Source: Petaurus breviceps papuanus (lineage: Eukaryota; Chordata; Mammalia; Diprotodontia; Petauridae). From it: a DNA stretch of 64,000 nucleotides. Positions 10,906 to 20,841 of this stretch are shown here, one piece after another. Position 1 is the stretch's first letter, and the number at the start of each line of letters is the position of its first letter. Position numbers and translations under genes: made by a program. The DNA is taken from contig JAMXIF010000048.1 in the NCBI GenBank assembly GCA_028583685.1, positions 22,304,299 to 22,368,298 on the forward strand. The letters run 5' to 3'. The notes beneath the pieces were generated by a model. It was not told where the DNA came from and did not search any database. It saw nothing but the letters and a program-made list of their open reading frames with translations.

Positions 10906-11752
10906 ATCTATTTTTTCTTATTTAGGGAAAACTGAAACAGATACCCACAGGGAGCTCCAAGTGACCCAAGGAGGTCTCCCTCCTTGTCTTTGCGTGGGGC
11001 ACTCCTGAGATGTCCTCTGGCTCAGACTGTTCTCTGAGGCCTTAGGCAGCTTCTTGGGGTAGAATTTTGAAGCTAATAAGTATTCTAGCCCATGCTGAAG
11101 ATGCTGAATTCCTTCTGAGCATAAGAACAGTTTGTTGCCTGCATTCCTAGTGAGGGCCAGAAGGTAGAGTAAAGATCCCAAAGAATGGGCCATGGCCAGA
11201 TTGCTGGGCTTTACTGATGGCCGAGTCTATGAACTCAGCCCAGAGCTCCCTCGGGAGTCTGGCTGTTTCCTGCTGTTGCTACTTCCTCTGAGAGGTGGTT
11301 CCTCTAGGGCCATCAATGGATCCTGCTTTAGAGTTGCCAACTCTTTGGGACCAGGCCAGCATGGCTGATATTATAGAAACCATTTGCTTCTTAACAAGCT
11401 GGCGGCTTATGGCCAGTAAGTTTTTAGCTTTGATTTTTGGCAATATAACTTCTGCCCTGACTGAAGCACAGCTGTACCTAGCCTGGGCCCAGATGAACAC
11501 ATCTGGCAGGAGGGGAAAGGTTCAGGAAGGTGGTCACAGAACAGCCTCATGTGCTGCTTGGGCCCAGGCCCAGGGTGAGGTGGGAGGTGCTAAGGGGCAC
11601 CAGAATGCTCCCTAAGGGACACACTTTGGGGGCCAGGAGACTGAGCTTGGCTGAAGGGACAGGCATCATTGTGCTTTCCACAGCGACACACAGAGACAGA
11701 CACGGAGCAAACAATTTGCGTCCCGCCTGCCCCCAGGCCGGGGGAGTCTTAC

Positions 11753-11919
11753 CTAAGGAGAGTCCATTGGTGACAGCAGAGGAGGTGAGGGGCAGGCCCC
11801 GGCCCTGGCCCCTGCCTGGACTGTGGGGCTCTAGAACACTGTCATCCAGCAGGTGACGAGGTCTCTCCGATGGAAACGTTGCACTTTTACTCTCAACTAC
11901 ACTGAACTGACACATCATA
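11753..11919 (-). CDS. RALGPS1: RALGPS1 internal coding exon, conserved HLLDDSVLE block
   Basis: The minus-strand acceptor ctccctttccag ends at 11920 behind a long pyrimidine tract; the donor TTAG/gtaagact follows 11753. The first base (T) completes the AA left by the 127-bp exon to give Asn. Then come 55 codons starting [10 protein letters not shown] and running through [20 protein letters not shown] to [11 protein letters not shown], with one base (G) over. This is the RALGPS1 segment between the PxxP motif and the PH domain; RALGPS2 shares the HLLDDSV core. Compared with the human protein as I remember it, the stretch after DDSVLE ([14 protein letters not shown]) is Gly/Arg-rich and seems slightly longer. 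It lies in locally GC-rich sequence. Its length is not a multiple of three, so skipping it alone would shift frame. No catalytic residues are expected in this linker. Confidence 0.96.
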
Positions 11920-12046
11920 CTGGAAAGGGAGAAAAAAGGCAGAAGCCCTTAGGCATCTACGTTATCACCATCCAGTCCTCTCTCTGGTCTCCTTTGCTGA
12001 TTTGTCCAGGCACCCAGGGCCCAGAAGCCACAGGGACCTTTCCTGA

Positions 12047-12218
12047 TAGTGGAAAGAGCCCAGTCATAAGTTTTGGGTCTCAACCCCAATCTTCTCCTTA
12101 CTACTTGTAGGACCTTGGACAAGTCACATCTCTTTCCTGGGCCTCAGTTTCCTCTTCTGTAAAATGAGATTAGACTAAATCACCTCTAAGGTATCTTCCA
12201 GTTCTTATTCCTAGGATT
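12047..12218 (+). mobile_element. MIR SINE (cluster member 1)
   Basis: ctactacttgtaggaccttgg, gggcctcagtttcctcttctg, taaaatgagattagactaaat and ccagttctta are the forward MIR blocks. Confidence 0.85.
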
Positions 12219-12221
12219 TGG

Positions 12222-12385
12222 AGGGAGAAGGTATGGGTTTGAATTCTAGCTTTGTTGCTTAACTCATGTGTGACTTAAGGCAAGTCAGTTCTCCTAGCTG
12301 GGCCTCAGTCTACTCCTCCATAAAATGAGGGGGTTAAACTAGGTCACCTTTTAGGTACCGTCTAGCTCCATAGTCCTATGATTTG
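12222..12385 (+). mobile_element. MIR SINE (cluster member 2)
   Basis: ggtttgaattctagctttg, gtgtgacttaaggcaagtc, ctcctccataaaatgag and agctccatagtcctatgatt. It follows member 1 head to tail with a few bases between. A stub of another copy (about 12386-12450) follows. Confidence 0.85.
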
Positions 12386-12619
12386 GGATCAGAGGACATG
12401 GATTTGAAACCTGGGGATCAGACTAAACCACTTTTAAGAAATAGCTAAGTCTCAATAAGTATGGATATGGAATTTCCCCTGAAAGTGGCCCTATGTAGCC
12501 AAATTTGCATTATTTGAAGCTATGATTATATGAAATATGGTAACTGGTTCCAGCCCAAAGGTAATATGGAATGTGGATTATAATAATGTAACTACTTCAG
12601 AGGATTAATTAATTGCATT

Positions 12620-13050
12620 AATTGGGACCTAGTTGGTTTCACCTTCTAGCTCTAATTGTTATGATTTGGAATTAGAGGTCACATTCTTGCATCCTGGTTT
12701 TGTTACTTAATAGATGTGTGACATTGTACAGGTCAGAGATAGCTAGTGATACAGGATTTGGAGTCAGAAAGACCTGAGTTCAAATCCTGCTTCAGACACT
12801 AGCTATGTAACCCTTGGCAGAACAGCTAACCTGTCTCTGTCTTAGTTTCCTTATCTGTAAAATGGACTAATAATAGCACTTAAATTACAGGATTATGAGC
12901 ATCAACTGAGATAATATGTGCAAAGCACTTTGCCAACTTTAAAGTGCCACATAAATGCTAGCTATTATTAAGTTATTTCACCTGCCTAGGCCTCTGTTTC
13001 CTCATTTGCAAAATGACAAAGTTGAGGTAGAGATCTTTTTCAACTTGAAC
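12620..13050 (+). mobile_element. MIR SINE split by another MIR
   Basis: Left part ends gtgtgacattgtacaggtca near 12736; the right part resumes agttatttcacctgcctagg near 12971 and goes on to cctctgtttcctcatttgc. Together they give the normal MIR order with member 12737-12970 in between. Confidence 0.7.
12737..12970 (+). mobile_element. Near full-length MIR SINE inside a MIR
   Basis: Runs from tttggagtcagaaagacctgag through cttatctgtaaaatgg to cataaatgctagctattatta, so both 5' head and 3' tail are present. Confidence 0.85.
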
Positions 13051-13052
13051 TG

Positions 13053-13245
13053 TGATATAGTGGAAAGGGCACTGGATTTGAATTCAGAGGCTCTGGAATC
13101 AAGTTTCAGCACTACTAAAAACAGTCTCCTGCATTACTTGGGCAGGTCACTGATCCTTTTTGGGCCTCAGTTTCCTTATTTGTAAAATGAGGGGTTTGGA
13201 TTAGATGATCTTTAAGCTCTCTTATATCCCATGATCCAATTAATC
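13053..13245 (+). mobile_element. MIR SINE (last cluster member)
   Basis: tatagtggaaagggcactgg, ttgggcctcagtttccttat, tgtaaaatgaggggtttgga. MIR-like 3' pieces (agctctaaatcctaggat) trail to about 13335. Confidence 0.82.
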
Positions 13246-13581
13246 AAGTGATTCCTTCCAGTTCTAAATCCTGTTATCTTTTTGGTCCTAACAAGCTTCA
13301 AATCCTCTGGTCCCTCTCAGCTCTAAATCCTAGGATGCCCCAGCTAATTGATGAAGGTGTTTCCCATCTTATTTACCACTTCTGCTGATAAAAGGCCTAC
13401 TGAGAGCATTTTCTGGCCTGAATACAAGTTGTAAGTCCTGCAGATGAAGGCCATTAGCCTTCCTTCAGTACTATCCCCTGACCCTGTAGAGCATGGTGGA
13501 GTACTCAGTACAATGAAAGACAGCCTGGCTTTGAGCTCTGGTGCTGGGTGATACCTTCCTAGCATGTTGTAGTCTTCCTAT

Positions 13582-13695
13582 CAGACAGTCAGCTCTAAGG
13601 TCGAGGACTGTTATTTTTCTCTTTTGTATCTCCACTACAGAGTATCAGACCTTCCCCATAGTAGGCACTTAATTCATTTTTATTGAATGAATGAA
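13582..13695 (+). mobile_element. L2 3' tail
   Basis: cagctctaaggtcgaggactg, cttttgtatctccactacag and catagtaggcacttaattca match the L2 3' end, followed by a short (gaat)n run. Confidence 0.75.
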
Positions 13696-14119
13696 TAAAT
13701 GAAAAAACTGAAGAATCCAGATAGGCTAGAAATTTGATGGATCCAATAAGAAGGTTTAGCATCCGGTAAGTGAACACACAGGTTCCTGAGGCTCTTTTCC
13801 AACTCTAATATTCTACAAGGTCTATGGAGTTTAAGGGACCTGTTACAAATCTCTGAACTAGATTATTTTTAATAAGCCAGGTAGGGAGCTTGCTAAGGGA
13901 AGTTATATCTAAGACTAGGAGTTAAATTCTTCTGAGGATTGGCTAAGCATCCTTTAATCCCTCATTGCAGTGAGCTCATAGCAGAGGAAGGTATGAGAGT
14001 GTCAGAGGAATTCCCAAAGGGAGACTCTGGGCTCCTTAGAATGGTTTATGAATACTGGCATCATGGTATCCATCACAAACACATCTAAACTCAAGATCCA
14101 CATTCTGCACATGTCCAGG

Positions 14120-14277
14120 CCCTCTGTTACAGACAGAGCCCAAGATTTAGAGTTAGACAGCCTGGGTACGGATTCCAGGTCAGTTACTTAATACCTCTTT
14201 CTGGGCCTCAGTTTCCTCATCTTTAAAAGAAGGAAACAAGATGACTGCTGAGGTCCCTTCTAGCTCTAAGTCCTACA
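14120..14277 (+). mobile_element. MIR SINE
   Basis: gagttagacagcctgggta, ctgggcctcagtttcctcat and gaggtcccttctagctctaag. Confidence 0.82.
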
Positions 14278-14349
14278 GCCTATTTTCCTGGACTGTGATG
14301 AGAATACATATGAGCCTCTGAGGAGTCAGGAACTGTGAGTAAATCCATG

Positions 14350-14535
14350 GCTTCTTAACTTGTTGGTATATCATGGATCCCTCTGGTAATCTTGCAAAAC
14401 CTATGAATCTCTTTTCAGAATTATGTTTTTCAATGGATAAAATAAAATACATATTGAAAAAAATAAATAAAATATTAAATAATCAAGAAATTTTTATAAA
14501 ACAAATTTATAGATCCCAGGTTAAGAACCCTTATA
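14350..14535. mobile_element. hAT-type miniature DNA transposon
   Basis: Inverted ends cttcttaacttgttggta and ggttaagaacccttataag enclose an AT-rich core with atcatggatccctctgg and gatcccaggttaag. A second copy of the family lies at 47745-48198. No clear 8-bp target duplication was found. Confidence 0.65.
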
Positions 14536-14655
14536 AGAATTCACTAAAAGCCAGAGGGAAAAGAGAGGAAAAGGATAATACTCGACAGGTACAAGTTGCT
14601 TAATCCGAGGGGCATTGCAAATAACTTCAAGGACCAGTTTGGAGCTGTCACCCAC

Positions 14656-14782
14656 TTGTTTCCCAGGCTGTGGCTCTTCCTGTGACGTGGGACAGGGGGC
14701 GTGGGGAGGCTGGCAGCAATAGAAGTATCAGGACAGGTTGGTCTCCGGCTGAACCTCATGGCACCTGACACAGCTGAGGGAC
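14656..14782 (-). CDS. RALGPS1: RALGPS1 internal coding exon, proline-rich linker
   Basis: Internal exon of a Ral GTPase exchange factor (RasGEF domain, PxxP linker, C-terminal PH domain) that acts at membranes. On the minus strand an acceptor ending tatcctcag precedes base 14782, with a branch-point-like tgctaac about 25 bases upstream. The donor is AA/gtgggt after 14656. The first two bases complete a split Gly codon; 41 full codons follow and two bases (AA) are left over. The peptide includes [12 protein letters not shown], then [18 protein letters not shown], matching my memory of human RALGPS1 almost residue for residue. The PTPPVP stretch is the PxxP site; SH3 adaptors such as Grb2 and Nck are reported partners of the family. 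Phase at both ends fits the 167-bp exon downstream. Open reading continues past the donor but is intronic. RALGPS2 is less likely because its linker differs here. Confidence 0.95.
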
Positions 14783-14906
14783 CTGAGGATAGATAGAAAT
14801 GGTTAGCAATGACATCCTCATAGGCATATGTGGCATCTCATAGGTACGAGCTGATAAAGGGGAAGTATCCTCCTGGCTCTAAACTGTTTCTGCTTTCTAG
14901 GATACT

Positions 14907-15060
14907 TTTTTTTTTTTGCTTTTTGGAGAGCAATTGGGATTAAATGACTTGCCTAAGGTCACATGGCTAGTTTTTGTGTTAAGTGTCTGAGGCCGGATTT
15001 GAACTCAGGTCCTCTTGACTCCAGGGCTGGTGCTCTATTCACTGTAACACCTAGCCGCCC
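14907..15060 (-). mobile_element. WSINE1/MAR1-like SINE, reverse, with target duplication
   Basis: T-run, gcaattgggattaaatgac, then tgtaacacctagccgcccct at the right. The perfect duplication ctaggatact occurs at 14897-14906 and 15061-15070. Confidence 0.93.
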
Positions 15061-15179
15061 CTAGGATACTCTTAGGACCAACCTGAGCTTAGGGTACATC
15101 ATATGCTAAAACTCTTAGTGGGGAGAGGGGTAGTTATGGAAACTTTAATTTCCTTCCCATGTCTGATGAAAAGTAGTAT

Positions 15180-15390
15180 GGCTAGAGGATAGAAAGCAGA
15201 CCTCAACATCAGATAGACCTGGGTTGAAGTCCTATCTCTGACACACAGTGACTGTGTATTGCCTGGTTAGTGCCACAGGCAGTTTTCTAAGACTTATAAA
15301 TGGATGGCCAGAGAATGGTCTCTATTGGTAAAGGACATTTCTTCAACATTCAGTATTCTCAACATGAATGAAATTACACGTCTTGACAAG
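15180..15390 (+). mobile_element. MIR-related CORE-SINE (THER1-like variant)
   Basis: cagacctcaacatcagatagac, then gtgccacaggcagttttctaag and ttggtaaaggacatttcttc: the variant with the extra gcaac-tctctaagact block seen also at 38305, 43410 and 56795. Confidence 0.6.
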
Positions 15391-15879
15391 AAAACAAAAA
15401 ATAAAAATTATTCAGATAGATCACAAGGTGGGCTCTTTTAGTTACATGTGGATAGAGGCAGGCTCTCAGCCCTGACAGTGGCCTAAGAAGTATTTACTGA
15501 AACCAGCTATTTACAGAGTAGGTGGTGAGATAGCATAGATAAAGAAACCAATGCTCCAAACTTCCTCCACAGTCTTTGAAAAATCCCCAGCCAAAAGACT
15601 GGCTCTTTTACAATAGATGAATTTGCCAGAGAACAACACTGGAAGCCATAATCAGCTTTCAGGCCTGCTGACGGGGTAGTGTCCAACCAAACATATGTTC
15701 ACAACTGGTTGGGCAAGCTCATTGCAATATAAACACTTTACTAAATATTAATGTTTGGACCAAGAAAAACAAAAAATCTCTTCATCTGCACTAATGATCC
15801 AAAAATACGTTTTGTCATTGAATCTCTGGCCTCAGTGCTAAGATTCAATTTCCCAATGGCTTCCCTTCTAGCAATATCT

Positions 15880-16150
15880 TGTAACTCCTGAGCATCCTTA
15901 CTCAGATGCTGCCTCCTGTGTGAACTCCCTTCCACTTCTGCCCAGTAACAACCTCATCATTTAGACCTCAACAGTACTTTGTTTTGTGACATGATTGAAA
16001 AATGCTGTTCATTATACAGTTATATGTATTTTGTCCTCCTATTAGACTAGAAACTCCATGAGGGCAGGGCCTATGTGCTATCTAAATTTTATATCTCTTC
16101 CTCAGTGCTCAGCACAGTATATACACACAGTAGGTACCTGATAATTTTTT
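15880..16150 (+). mobile_element. L2 3' end
   Basis: agactagaaactccatgagg, gcagggcctatgtgctatc and acacagtaggtacctgataa. Confidence 0.78.
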
Positions 16151-16279
16151 TGTGTGTGTGGGGGAGGGATCAAGGTTTAAGGCAGTGGATAGGACATAAT
16201 AGTTTTCTTTAAATATTTGGAGATTAACTATATTATGCGGAACAGGGGAAAGTTGATTTGTTTTACTTAGTTTTAGAAA

Positions 16280-16520
16280 GTAAAAGTACAGGCAGTGGGT
16301 GGAAATTGCTGAGAAAGATTTTGATTCAATAAAAACAGATCCATTTCAAAGTGGAATAGGAGGGAATGAGGTACTGACTCCCTTCTAATGAGAGGAATAT
16401 AAGCAAAGGCTGTTGCATCACTCACTGGGGATGGCACAGAGGGGATTCTCAATGAGGTATGAATTGAAGTAGATATTGTGTGAGATCCATTCTAACTCAG
16501 AGATTCTGAGAATGAATGAA
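16280..16520 (+). mobile_element. CR1/L3 3' end
   Basis: ggcagtgggtggaaattgctg, aatagatccatttcaaagtgg-like text, and gagatccattctaactcagagattctg, the forward CR1/L3 terminus. Confidence 0.7.
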
Positions 16521-16814
16521 TGAATCTTCCTTTCTGCCCTTGCTAGGAAACCAATCGGATCAGCAGGGCCATAAAATAGATTAGATGCAATTCTCATTTA
16601 GCAGCTCTTTGTGCCCATAAAACTAGGAAGTTATTGCCTGGATTTTCTACAGACTTTGTATCATAGGGGTCAACTTGCAGGCACAATGCCACTTGCCCTC
16701 TCTAGGTCTTGTAGGGAATCCCTGTAGGGAAGGCAACACTTCTGGTAGCACAAAACTACATGAAACAAACTCTTCCCCCTCCACTCTCCTCTTTCCTCCT
16801 ACCCCCCAGTCAAT

Positions 16815-17022
16815 GATCATAAGCAGTGCAATACAGTGGAAGGAGCACTGGCTCTGAAATAGGGGACCTGGGTTCAAATCCTATCTCGGAGTCTTACTAC
16901 CTATGTAGTCTTGATCAAATTATTTAACCTCTTGGTCCTTAGTTTTCTCATCTGTAAAATAAAGGGGACAGACTAGATGTTTTCAGAAGTCCCTTCTAAC
17001 TATCAATCTGTGGTTCTGTAGT
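16815..17022 (+). mobile_element. MIR SINE
   Basis: gtgcaatacagtggaaggag, gacctgggttcaaatcctat and tttctcatctgtaaaataaag. Confidence 0.85.
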
Positions 17023-17596
17023 CCCCTTTCATGAACAGGTCTACACCCTGATGTAGATTTTCCTCCTTGAAGGGGGAGAATATTTTATGTTCAGCCTGAA
17101 AATATCTATTAAAACTGTTTATTTCATGGAGAAGGTCATAGAGCACCAGGGCTAAAGAAGTCATCTCCCTATTTTCCTTACAAGTATCTGACAAAATCCC
17201 ACCCCAAACACTAACTCCATAACAATAGGAAACACAGACATTTTAAAATAAAATCAGAACACAACTTGGGTGTGCAATCATATAATGACCAACTCATCTA
17301 CACTCTTACAAAGTACCCTGTCCACAGACTGCCACAGTGAGCCCAGTAGGGACAATTAATCCCCATAACAACACAATCTCATCCCTCTAGTCCCCTCATT
17401 TCTGAACAGTCAGTTTCTGTTTTATTTCTGGCTTGATGAATAAAACACAGAGATGAGTTCTGGGTTAAAGTCTGGCTCTGGGCAAAGGATTATCAGCTTC
17501 ATCCCAGATGACTTGAACACTACACCATTTCTGGCACTCAAACGGGGGAGTGAAAAATGGTCCCATGTCTTGTTCTTGTTTCTTGGGAAAATGGGA

Positions 17597-17785
17597 ACTT
17601 ATGGGAAGAGCAGTGGATTTGGAATTAGAAGATGTAGATTTGGATCCTGACCCTACTACTTATTTGCTGCAGGACCCTGGGTAAGTCACTTCACTTTTAT
17701 GAGACTCAGTTTGTTTTTCTGGCAAAATGAAGAGGCTGAACAAGATCACCTCTGAGGTTCTTTCCATATCCAAAAATTCCTGTTT
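17597..17785 (+). mobile_element. MIR SINE
   Basis: gaagagcagtggatttggaat, aggaccctgggtaagtcac and gatcacctctgaggttctttcc. Confidence 0.8.
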
Positions 17786-18174
17786 ATTGACATAGTCTCA
17801 AAGGGCAGATTACCTATCATAAGGCATATGGAAAATCCATAGGGTTTCTTAACCTATGACTGCCAGGGAATCTGAATTCTGTGGCCAAGCCTGGCACATA
17901 GAGAGTGAGAACTGTGTGGCATTTCTGTCCAGCTCAAGAGGGTCATTTTCTGAACAAAGTTATGGGAGGATGGACCTGGGGTGAAGAGGAAGCAAAAAGA
18001 GAGAACACAGCATGTTGTGACTACTACTATAAAGATGCTTACTGTTGGGCACACTACCCCTGTGAAGAGGGATTGGTCTTAGTTGACGGAAGAGAAAATA
18101 GGCAGCTCTTATGCCGAACATTTCTAAGACATGTTATCATCAGTGTTCATTTGTTCATAAATGTTCATTTGAAC

Positions 18175-18300
18175 ATTAACAAAGTGCTTTCCTCTAAACA
18201 ACCTTGTGAGGTAAATCGTGCAATTATTTATTTTGCCCATTTTACAGATGGAGAAAGTGTGATTCATGATCATACCCTTTTATCCTTGCTCTAGGGTAGC
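18175..18300 (-). mobile_element. MIR fragment, reverse
   Basis: aaagtgctttcctctaaac, ccttgtgaggtaaatcg and gcccattttacagatggag. Confidence 0.75.
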
Positions 18301-18339
18301 ATAAGCAGAACTTAGCTGTGATTAATGTAAAAGACTATG

Positions 18340-18535
18340 AGATAGAGGCAGTGGGGCATAGTATAACGGATGTTCTATCTCATGGACCCAAGTTAAAATC
18401 CTGATTCTGACACATTACCTGTGTGACCTTGGATAAATCATTTGATTTTTACAGGTTTCAGTTTCCTCATCTGCAAAATGAACTGGTCAGACTATATGAC
18501 CTCTGAGGTCCCTCCAAGTCTATAATATATGATTC
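18340..18535 (+). mobile_element. MIR SINE
   Basis: gtgtgaccttggataaatc, tcagtttcctcatctgcaaa and cctctgaggtccctccaag. Confidence 0.85.
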
Positions 18536-18674
18536 CAAGTGCCTTTCCAAAATGTATAGCAACTAGGGACAGATACAACACCAACGAAGGTGGGAAATAA
18601 AATATAAATCACTATATTTGAGCCTTTGTACTCTATGGTCCCTATGACTGGAATGTACTCCCTGGTATTGAGAA

Positions 18675-18955
18675 AGGCTATGTAACACACTAGATAGAAT
18701 GCTGGATGTGGAATCAAGAAGATGGGTTTAAATCTCCACTCTGACACTTACTAGTTATGTGACTATGGATAAGTCACTTGATGTTTCCAGGCTTAAATTT
18801 CTTCAACCATAGACTAGGTATAATAATAATAATGATAATAATAATAATAACAATAATAGTACCAACTTACAGGGATGCGGTGAAGATTAAATGAGATGAT
18901 GTGTGTAAAGCACTTGGCAAACCACTACACAAATGTGGATCATAATGATTATTTT
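18675..18955 (+). mobile_element. MIR SINE with internal (AAT)n expansion
   Basis: ggatgtggaatcaagaagatg, gactatggataagtcacttg, then gattaaatgagatgatgtgtg and aaagcacttggcaaacca. An AAT microsatellite at 18817-18859 sits where MIR normally has gataataata. Confidence 0.83.
18817..18859. repeat. (AAT)n microsatellite
   Basis: taataataataatgataata... grown from the ataataata stretch of the surrounding MIR. Confidence 0.9.
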
Positions 18956-19099
18956 CTTCTCATCTTTTTTGATGGAATTTAGACAGCAAGGGAAAGTAGC
19001 TTTGCTGTTATCATCCTTTTAGATTTAATGCTCTGTGTGCTATTTATTATTATACAAGGGTAGGAAATGACTGATTTCTGTACCTGAATGAAAGTGTTA

Positions 19100-19620
19100 G
19101 GTTGCAAGCTCATCTTCTGTAGGCTCAATGAAAACCTCTTGGGGACGACTCCAGGAGCAGACAGGACAACAGGGACGTATCTACCTCATTTTGCTCACAC
19201 ATGGTTTTGATTTCTTCCACTAGGTCTCTATATTTTGAAAACTTTTCATTCCACATAGATTGAGGATGAAGAATACTTGGCACAATGACATCTAGTAGAA
19301 ATGTTCTTAAGTTCTCAAGGATTCATGTTATGTGCAGGCAATTGGGGATAACGGTTTTTGGCTATAAACGAGCTCCAGTTCCACTATGGTTTATTTGTTG
19401 AATACTCAAAGATGTTCTGAGGTCTGTATTTCTTGTCCTGGGATTTGTTGCCTATTAGTTCATGAAAGATAGCAAGCATCTGATTCTAGCCACCATGTTG
19501 TGTCTTGCTAGGTTTTCAGTAGGTCTGAAAACACTGCAATCTGTAATGATTGTTGTTACTATTACTCTCCCACATACTCCACTGTGAACCTTATGGCTCA
19601 CAAAATAAATGGGCAGGTCT
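19100..19620 (-). mobile_element. Possible R4/Dong-type LINE C-terminal remnant
   Basis: Minus-strand translation gives TENLARHNMVARIRCLL (about 19480-19530) and KYRDLVEEIKTMCEQ (about 19190-19240), in different frames. This is the spacing and wording of the C-terminal endonuclease region of R4/Dong-clade LINEs (TEYL.RHN.VAKI, KYQDLK.EI). Reading is broken by stops and shifts. Recognition is from memory and not certain. Confidence 0.5.
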
Positions 19621-20439
19621 AATAAGGGTACACTAAGACTGAAAGATATTTATAAGTCAGGCTAGACAACTCTTCTGTAAGGCTTAGATGTGTTCCTCTG
19701 TCTCCATACCCATTGCTAACGCATATTTTGAAATTGCAGCTTTACTAGCAGAGTTGGAGGATGGAGGAGGAAGGAGTAATTGCTACTCTGGGATGGAAGC
19801 TAGCCATATAGCTTTCCTCACCCCCTCACCCTAAATCTAGGGGAGACTTAGTTGTTGCAGGAGAGAATAAGGAGAATGAATGGAGCCTGCTAATGTGGCT
19901 CCCAAACTGAGGTCCTAGAGGAAGGAGCTGGGCCTGGGTCACTTATTAGCCCAAAGAAAAAAGTTATTGTAGGTCAGGGAAGTCACATTCCTGCCATCTC
20001 CAAAATGAAAAAAAAAAAAAAGAGCAGAATTTAAAAGGCCTGGAGTTTGTTTTTGTTTTCCACCAAGTTTTTAATAAGCGAACCAACCATATGGGCTGTG
20101 TTACTTGATTTGTTTATCACGTCTACAACAACGCGTGAGGCTGGTGCTCAGGACTCCTGCAGGGTGAGTCACTCTGGCATGCTGGGCTCAGTGAAAGCCT
20201 TTTCTTAAAGGTCAACATGCATTTCTGCTCCCAGATGATCCTGAACTGAAACAGCCCACACTGAAAACAGATGCTCCCTCGGAGGTGTCAGGAACAAGGG
20301 AAGATTTTGTCTTTTTACATGTAAACAGAAGGGGGGAGTTCCCTCTACAGTTTCTGTCCCTTCTTGGTCACTGATTCCTTCCTGTTATTGTGTGACCCAT
20401 GGCAAAGCCCTTAGAACAGTAAATGCATCCTCTTCCTCC

Positions 20440-20600
20440 TGAAGTAGTGGAAAGACTTCGGCATTTAGGACTGGAAAATTGGGTTTGAGTCCTGGCTCTA
20501 CCACCTACGACCTGGGAGACCTTCTTGAGCCTCTGTTTCTTCATGTTTAAAATGAAGGGCTTGGACTAGACTGGTTTCTGATATGGCATCAAGCTCTAAA
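20440..20600 (+). mobile_element. MIR SINE
   Basis: agtagtggaaagacttcggc, gggtttgagtcctggctctac and ttgagcctctgtttcttcatg. Its 3' part belongs to the duplicated block 20496-20778. Confidence 0.78.
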
Positions 20601-20778
20601 TCCCATGACTTAAAAAATGAATAATCCTAGAATCACTGAATGCTAGAGCTAGTAAGGATCATTGGATTTAGAAGGACAATATCATCCAGTCTAAGCCCTC
20701 TTTTTTTTTTATAAATAAGGAAACTGAGACTCACAGAGAGGCAAAACAACTTGTCCTAGGTCATCTAGAAAATTAGTG
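20496..20778 (+). repeat. Duplicated 280-bp block, copy A
   Basis: Holds the end of a forward MIR, a spacer (tgatatggcatcaagctctaa; tgctagagctagtaaggatca) and most of a reversed MIR. The same three parts with the same spacing recur at 23610-23888. Confidence 0.8.
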
Positions 20779-20841
20779 GTATAGTCAGTGCTCAGACTGC
20801 CCTGGTCCAGGGATCTTTCTATTATTCCACATTGCCTAGAG
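20700..20841 (-). mobile_element. MIR SINE, reverse, host of the hAT insertion
   Basis: taaggaaactgagactcacag, caacttgtcctaggtcatc and tattattccacattgcctag. It resumes briefly after 20998. Confidence 0.78.

Larger units (their letters stand above)
7213..11752 (-). other. RALGPS1: RALGPS1 intron between the 167-bp and 52-bp exons
   Basis: About 4.5 kb with the donor at the 11752 side and the acceptor at the 7213 side. It is unusually poor in SINEs for this window. 7220-8690 and 8880-10790 are unique, apart from a purine-rich tract (8690-8872) and a C-run near 9287. An L2 tail lies at 10790-10905. 10906-11752 is unique and contains an unexplained open frame behind a good acceptor (11279-11502), discussed as a finding. 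Confidence 0.85.
11920..14655 (-). other. RALGPS1: RALGPS1 intron between the 127-bp and 167-bp exons
   Basis: About 2.7 kb bounded by gtgggt (14655 side) and ctccctttccag (11920 side). Over half of it is MIR: a cluster in one orientation from 12047 to about 13245. An L2 tail follows at 13582-13695, a MIR at 14120-14277 and a hAT miniature element at 14350-14535. 13700-14110 is otherwise unremarkable. Confidence 0.85.

Noticed and set aside
11295-11615. 106-codon plus-strand frame opposite the RALGPS1 introns
   Set aside because: No recognisable domain, no conserved motif, and it lies opposite intron sequence in a GC-rich region where long frames arise by chance.
11547-11752. Continuation of the RALGPS1 reading frame beyond the 167-bp exon
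   Set aside because: The donor TTAG/gtaagact at 11753 and the exact phase match to the 52-bp exon show this part is intron; the open frame is accidental.
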